From: CAWAVN01 sp963844315
Lineage (GTDB): Bacteria > Planctomycetota > Planctomycetia > Planctomycetales > Planctomycetaceae
Reading direction: 5' to 3'
Assembly (NCBI GenBank): GCA_963844315.1
Contig: CAWJOC010000024.1
Location: forward strand, 186,001 to 250,000
DNA length: 64,000 nt
Below the pieces are notes generated by a model that worked only from the letters and a program-made list of their open reading frames with translations, was not told the origin of the DNA and did no database searches. Both the position numbers and the translations under genes were made by a program. Below are positions 59,575-64,000 of this stretch, piece after piece; positions within the stretch are counted from its first letter, which is position 1; each line of letters opens with the position of its first letter.

Positions 59575-61357
59575 TCAGCTTAAGGAACTGGAACCAGTGG
59601 CCGGTTCTTGCGGTTTCACGGACGCGATGTCTTCAGAAAGAATCGACATGCCCACCATTTCGATTTGGCCTTCGCCATCCAACCGGAGGATGCGCAGCAC
59701 CAGCCGGCCGAATCGGACTTCCTGGCCGATGGCGAGATTCTCGGTTCCCAGTTCGTAACTCAAAAGTTCGCCAAGCGTGCGTTCGGGAGGGGCATCGACC
59801 GCAATCGAATACAGATCCTGGAGTTCGCCCACGGTGGTGGTGGCCCGGAGCGGAAACTCAAGAATCGCGGGGATCGTGCCGCGCATCGGGGTTCGGTCCG
59901 AAAATCTGGTTGACCAACGGTTGCGTGCCCGGCCTTAAGACGAGGATGGCATGGTCGCCGGCGTCGATGCGGGTTTTTCCCTGGGGCGGGATGATTTCGT
60001 CGCCCCGGCTGATGATCGCGATGACTGCGCCTTCCGGCAGGGCCAGATCCTTAACCAACCGCCCCGCCGCGCACGAGTCCTCGCCGACGGCGTAATCCAC
60101 GATTTCCCCTTGGACGTGCTTGAGCGAATTGATTTCCAGCGTGACGGGCGGTTCCGGAGCGCGGGGCCGTTCCAGTCCCAACCAGCGGGCGACGGGAGTC
60201 AGGCTCGAGCCTTGGATAGTCGCCGAGACCACCACGATGAAGAACACGACATCGAAGATCAACGCCGCCTGCAATGAATTGTTGGGCGTGGCCAGCATCA
60301 ACGGAAACGTGGCAAGCGTAATCGGCACCGCCCCTTTGAGTCCCACCCACGAAATGAAGACCAACTCCTTCCCGGTAAAACGGAACGGAAACGCCGAGAG
60401 CAAAACAGCCACGGGACGCGCGACGAAGATCAAGACCACGCTGATTAACAGCCCCTTGCCGGCCACGTCCAAAAGGCGGCTGGGAAAGCAGAGCAATCCC
60501 AACACCACAAACATCGTGATCTGGGACAGCCAAGCGGTGGCGTCGTGGAACATCAAAATGCCCCGCTTGAAGATCAGGGGCCGATTGCCGATCACCACCC
60601 CCGCCACATACACCGCCAAAAAGCCGCTGCCGCCCAGTTGGGCCGCCAGCCCATACGTGAGCAGGCAGAACGCATTGATGAGCACGGGATACATGCCGAC
60701 GGCGCCCAGTTCGATACGGTTGACCATCCAGCCCGCCGCGTATCCGCCCAGCATGCCGCAAACGCCGCCGATGAGCATCTGCGACGCGAACAATCCCAAT
60801 AGCCCCGGCCCCAATTCCACATTGCCCAAAAGCACCTCAATGCAGCCGATGGTCAAAAAGATGGCCATGGGGTCGTTCGAGGCGCTTTCGACTTCCAGCA
60901 CGGAGGCAATGCGTTTGGGCAGGCTGACGCCCCCGGAACGCAGCACCCCGAATACTGCCGAAGCGTCCGTCGAACCCACAATGCTGCCCAGCAGCAGTCC
61001 CTCCAGCCAGGAGATATTCAGAATCCAGGCGGCGGCGAGACCAGTCAACACGGCGGTGAGCAGCACTCCCCAAGTCGCCAGGAGGAGCGACGATTTCCAG
61101 ACCAGTCGAATCGAGGGCAGGGATGTGCTCAAGCCGCCGTCGAAGAGGATCATCGCCAAAGCCAGTGTGCCAATCGCATGGGCCAGGGCATAGTCCTCGA
61201 ATTCCAGCCCGCCGATGCCTTCCGATCCCGCCGCCATCCCCAACAGCAGAAACAAAACCAAGACCGGAACCCCCAACCGGGCCGAGACTTTGCTCGAAGC
61301 GATCCCCAACAGCAAAAGCACGCCGCTGATGAGGATGACGGTGTCGATCAAGAACAT
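59575..61357 (-). CDS. CPA1-type K+/H+ antiporter (CvrA/NhaP2 type), one frame break
   Basis: About 590 residues. From the ATG at 61357 there are twelve or so membrane helices of the Na+/H+-exchanger fold. Conserved segments are ILFDGGLSTSLPSIR, SIVGSTDASAVFGVLRSGG, VLEVESASNDPMAIFLTIG and FISWVGLKGAVPITLATFP. A cytoplasmic TrkA-C domain follows (AAGRLVKDLALPEGAVIAIISRGDEIIPPQG). After a break near 59880-59895 (a GCGC run) comes a CorC/transporter-associated domain (TLGELLSYELGTENLAIGQ) to 59575. This domain order is that of CvrA, which exports K+ in exchange for H+. Confidence 0.87.
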
Positions 61358-61583
61358 TCTGCAAACCTCGGCGCGGAAGCGGAGTTTGGGGATGCGCTGA
61401 CGGTGGGATGCCCCTCCAAAGGATAAGACTTGAATAGAGTTTGAAGTTTAAGGTGTCAATGCTGGCCATCGCAAATCGTTGCTGCAATTGGAAACCTGGA
61501 AACGGCAGGCATTCAATACGGATGTCGCAAATGGGCGTTGTGGTTCTAAGCACACCTGACAAAATCTCACTTCCCAAATTGAA

Positions 61584-61643
61584 GGGGACACAGACATTCC
61601 TGTCTGTGCGAATCAACGGCAAAGACAGGAATGTCTGTGCCCA
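61584..61643. repeat. Palindromic repeat, family A (copy 4, diverged)
   Basis: GGGGACACAGACATTCCTGT, loop, GACAGGAATGTCTGTGCCC. It is part of the 444-base gap 61358-61801. Confidence 0.85.
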
Positions 61644-61663
61644 CTTGTGCCAGGCATTCTAAG

Positions 61664-61677
61664 ACCGTCATGACGGT
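61664..61677. promoter_or_regulatory. Perfect 14-base palindrome, possible operator
   Basis: ACCGTCATGACGGT is fully self-complementary. It lies about 125 bases before the SHD1-like gene, in an A+T-richer stretch that also holds TATAGT at 61755-61760. Confidence 0.3.
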
Positions 61678-61801
61678 TATAGTGGTCTTATAACTGGATG
61701 TAGCTCTTACACCGGTCATCGAAAATCCATCAGTATTCTCCCGCTTTCATAAAGTATAGTTTGGCAAATTATTGCTTCTGATCAGGTGAGAGGGATACAG
61801 C

Positions 61802-62530
61802 ATGAAACACATTCTTCTGATATTGCCGCTTTTGCTTCATACGGCGGTTTGCATGGGGCGAGAATGGAAAACGGCATCTGGTTCATTGTCGTTTGAAGCA
61901 GAGTTCGTGTGCTATTGCAAAGGGCATATTGCCGTTCAGCTTCCAGGTGGGAAGTATCTCAATTATCCTGAGCAAGCCTTTTCCGATGCTGATATTCAAT
62001 ACGCAAAGGAACATCAATCCGAAGAAGATCGCAAGACGGATGAAACATTGAAGCTCATTCAAAAGACCATTGAGAAACTTGATAAGGAGATCAAGGAAAA
62101 TGAAGAAAAGCGCAAGCGAAACCTGGAGCGAGTTAAGGCCAGCAAGAAACGCGAGGCCGTTCTCAAAGGAATCCAAAGACGACAATATGCCTACGATCTT
62201 GCAAGCTGGCTTGTCCCCAGAGTTCGCTCGGGCCATACCAAGGTGATGAACACAAGAAACACGCTTGCCATGTATCAGAGCTTTACTGCTCATTGGGTTG
62301 TCGGTCGATTGCAAACGATAAACGGTCTCAATCACCAAAACTTGCAGATCTATAACCGATTGGCTGATACAGCGAATGCCCTCTACATGAAGGAGAATCC
62401 TACGCAGGGTTGGCTAGAGTCCCAACAAAAACTCATCCAAGTTTTGCTTGAGGATGCGACGAAGAACGAAAAGCAAATCGACAAGGAACTCGACAGCGTT
62501 CAAATGATTGCCAAGCCGATCAAGGAATAA
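61802..62530 (+). CDS. Exported protein with SHD1-like domain and coiled coil
   Basis: A 242-residue protein with GGTGAGAGGG before the ATG at 61802. The signal peptide (LLILPLLLHTAVCMG) is followed by a SLA1-homology-1-like domain (REWKTASGSLSFEAEFVCYCKGHIAVQ, then YPEQAFSDADIQYAKEH), a domain frequent in planctomycete exported proteins. A highly charged coiled coil (about residues 75-130) and a helical C-terminal part come next. Base use is visibly more A+T-rich than its neighbours, which suggests a different origin or relaxed constraint. The function is unknown. Confidence 0.65.
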   Translation: MKHILLILPLLLHTAVCMGREWKTASGSLSFEAEFVCYCKGHIAVQLPGGKYLNYPEQAFSDADIQYAKEHQSEEDRKTDETLKLIQKTIEKLDKEIKENEEKRKRNLERVKASKKREAVLKGIQRRQYAYDLASWLVPRVRSGHTKVMNTRNTLAMYQSFTAHWVVGRLQTINGLNHQNLQIYNRLADTANALYMKENPTQGWLESQQKLIQVLLEDATKNEKQIDKELDSVQMIAKPIKE

Positions 62531-62662
62531 TGACCCATCCATTAGAGCCGAGAGGAAAATGGCCGTCTCGGTTTTTGGTGCAATTCCCCGAATCGCGTCA
62601 GTGCAATTGGGATGACTTTGAATCTCCTAACGCGGCTTCGCCGCAACCAAAGAGTTTAAATG

Positions 62663-62784
62663 TGTCCCTTCTCCCCTGGGGAGAAGGTGGCCGAAGGCCG
62701 GATGAGGGGACGATTCAAGAATGGACGTCGATCTTACATCGTCCCCCTCACCCTAACCCTCTCCCCCCAAGGGGAGAGGGGACA
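62663..62784. repeat. CCCTAACCCTCTCCC-type repeat, family E (copy 4)
   Basis: GTCCCTTCTCCCCTGGGGAG ... CCCTCACCCTAACCCTCTCC ... GGGGAGAGGGGACAA. It explains the open frame at 62530-62910. The remainder of the gap 62531-62973 shows no gene. Confidence 0.85.
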
Positions 62785-62973
62785 AACCCGCTCAAAATGA
62801 TGCACGCACAGAGCACCGATGTGACAAACTCAGAGTCTAATAGGGCATACAACAGTGATAACTCGACTCCCTTCCCCGGCATGAATTCAAAACGCGAAGC
62901 GTCGGCATGAGAGAATGAACTCCCCGGCCGACGCTCTGGTGATGATACAGTTTTGGTGGTCTAGTCTGTTTGA

Positions 62974-63466
62974 TTACTTCAGGTCAGAGGCGGCGTCTTT
63001 CACATCGTTGACCTTGGCGTCGATTTCTTCCGGTTTGGTCTCGCCGCCGAGGTAATCCCTTAGGGCGACCAGTTTTTCCTTCACCGTGTCCACTGTCTTT
63101 TGGACACCTGCGGGCAGTTTGATCGCTTCGGCTTTGGATTCGATCATGGTGATGAGGTTTTCCACCGACTTCTTCAATTCCGCCGGTTTGTCCTTGAGGT
63201 TGTCCAAATCGCCGACCTTCTCTTTGATCGGTCCCAAAAATCCCCTCGCTTGCTCGCCTAAGGAATCGGTCCCGGCTTTAATCTTGTCCCCGGTTTCTCC
63301 GGCCATCTTTTTGGCGTAATCGCCCATCTCCTTCGCGCTCTTGGCCAGCCTCCGTTTTCAGTTTCTCTGCGTCTTTCTTGGCCTCTTCGCTGCATCCGAC
63401 GAGGGTCAGGGCCAAGAGCATCGCCAACAGGCACTGCCATCCGTTTCCGTTTCGCAACTTCGTCAT
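62974..63466 (-). CDS. Lipoprotein with amphipathic helices, one frame break
   Basis: About 164 residues. The first frame from 63466 carries a lipoprotein signal (LLAMLLALTLVGCSEEAKK, lipobox LVGC). The second frame, after a break near 63340-63352, gives AKSAKEMGDYAKKMAGETGD and a series of Lys/Glu-rich helices to 62974. After cleavage the protein would be a membrane-tethered helical bundle, like apolipoprotein- or LEA-like bacterial lipoproteins. The function is unknown. Confidence 0.65.
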
Positions 63467-63845
63467 GGTTCTTCCTCCTTTGAATCAAACGGAACACAAA
63501 TTCGATCCCATTGGCCCGCTGCGACAAATCTGATCGGAGTTGATGAAACCACGGCAATCGGGGAACTCTGCCGGCTCCAGGTGAGAAGGAATGCTTACAT
63601 CACAAAGCATAACCGGGATAGGGTGAGACGGGAAAGCAAGTCATGGGTATCCCACTTCCTTTTCCCAATGGACATTGGCTTCAAAATCCAAGGGCGATTG
63701 CGGGGCCGCGCGGAAGCGCGAATCCAGAATCTCCGCGAACAATGGCAGGCAAGCGGAGGGCGGCTTATAACCGATAATCACATGGCGGTTCGTCACACCA
63801 TCTGAGGAATCGCTTTGCGCCATCCAATTCGAGGGGTTTTGGCCG
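63467..63845. other. Intergenic stretch without recognised feature
   Basis: Divergent intergenic region. I see no repeat family copy, RNA gene or convincing small gene; open frames on both strands lack supporting features. Confidence 0.4.
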
Positions 63846-64000
63846 ATGAGTGACCTTTCCGCCGTGGAGCACGTTCTGGTCGTGCCGACGCTGCTCTTTC
63901 ATGAGTTGGGCTATTTTCAGGGGTTCTGTGCGGATGTGGACCGCTATCTGAAGATGCTTTTGGACCCCGCGCACACCAGCTACCGGCCCCGTCCCGAAAT
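63846..64000 (+). CDS. 5' end of a gene, phosphoesterase/NUDIX-like planctomycete protein
   Basis: The ATG at 63846 has GAGGGG 9 bases upstream. It opens a frame to the window edge that reads MSDLSAVEHVLVVPTLLFHE and continues LGYFQGFCADVDRYL, then DPAHTSYRPRPE. The opening resembles a conserved planctomycete protein usually labelled phosphoesterase or NUDIX-like, from memory. Only about 51 residues are visible, too few for a firm assignment. Confidence 0.5.
   Translation, partial: MSDLSAVEHVLVVPTLLFHELGYFQGFCADVDRYLKMLLDPAHTSYRPRPE

Noticed and set aside
62530..62910. Open frame overlapping the SHD1-like stop
   Set aside because: Most of it is a copy of the CCCTAACCCTCTCCC repeat.
63641..63974. 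Minus-strand frames at the right edge
   Set aside because: The plus-strand frame from 63846 has a ribosome-binding site and a recognisable start; the minus frames have neither.

Overview
This G+C-rich window reads as a chromosomal piece of a planctomycete (Planctomycetota). The evidence is a set of gene families that are abundant in that phylum: DUF1552, DUF1549/DUF1553, DUF1501, a DUF1559-type protein, a PVC-type dehydrogenase/cytochrome c fused to DUF1080, a SHD1-like protein, and a Rho factor with a long basic, disordered N-terminus. I found no rRNA, tRNA, CRISPR array, transposase or phage gene.

Layout. 1-2.2 kb: tail of a membrane protein and a Tat-exported DUF1552 protein. 2.4-6.8 kb (minus): operon of an NAD-dependent epimerase, a C45 autoproteolytic acyltransferase and a GH3 acyl-acid-amido synthetase. 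7.2-12.9 kb (plus): imuA-imuB-dnaE2 mutagenesis cassette. 13.3-17.6 kb: phosphodiesterase, GNAT acetyltransferase, DinB-like protein, coiled-coil membrane protein. 18-23.4 kb: DUF1549/DUF1553-DUF1501-WD40 operon. 23.7-26.1 kb: three translationally coupled genes for an APH-fold kinase-like protein, a TPR/TRAFs-binding-like protein and a RyR-domain protein. This is the best candidate for a poorly described system. 26.3-32.5 kb (minus): Tad/Flp pilus genes (two pilins, CpaB, CpaF, TadB, TadC). 33-42 kb (minus): GGDEF/HD regulator, giant DUF1080-dehydrogenase-cytochrome, long NfeD protease. 42.4-46.2 kb (plus): zinc-ribbon membrane protein, UxaA-family enzyme, Ser/Thr kinase. 46.3-51.5 kb (minus): Old Yellow Enzyme, DUF1559-like protein, zinc-ribbon protein, Rho. 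52.4-64 kb: three-domain amidohydrolase, small transporter-like protein, DoxX, TruA, SpoU-type methyltransferase, K+/H+ antiporter, SHD1-like protein, lipoprotein, and the 5' end of one more gene.

Two themes run through the whole window. First, the gaps are packed with short palindromic repeat elements of about eleven families, several present in 2-4 copies. Some are read into proteins: two related copies lie inside imuB and dnaE2, and another forms the last ten residues of the C45 protein. Second, at least twenty reading frames are broken by small indels, often at homopolymers and also in housekeeping genes such as truA. This points to residual sequencing or assembly error more than to real gene decay. 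I therefore list each broken gene once, over its full extent, and describe where the frame changes.
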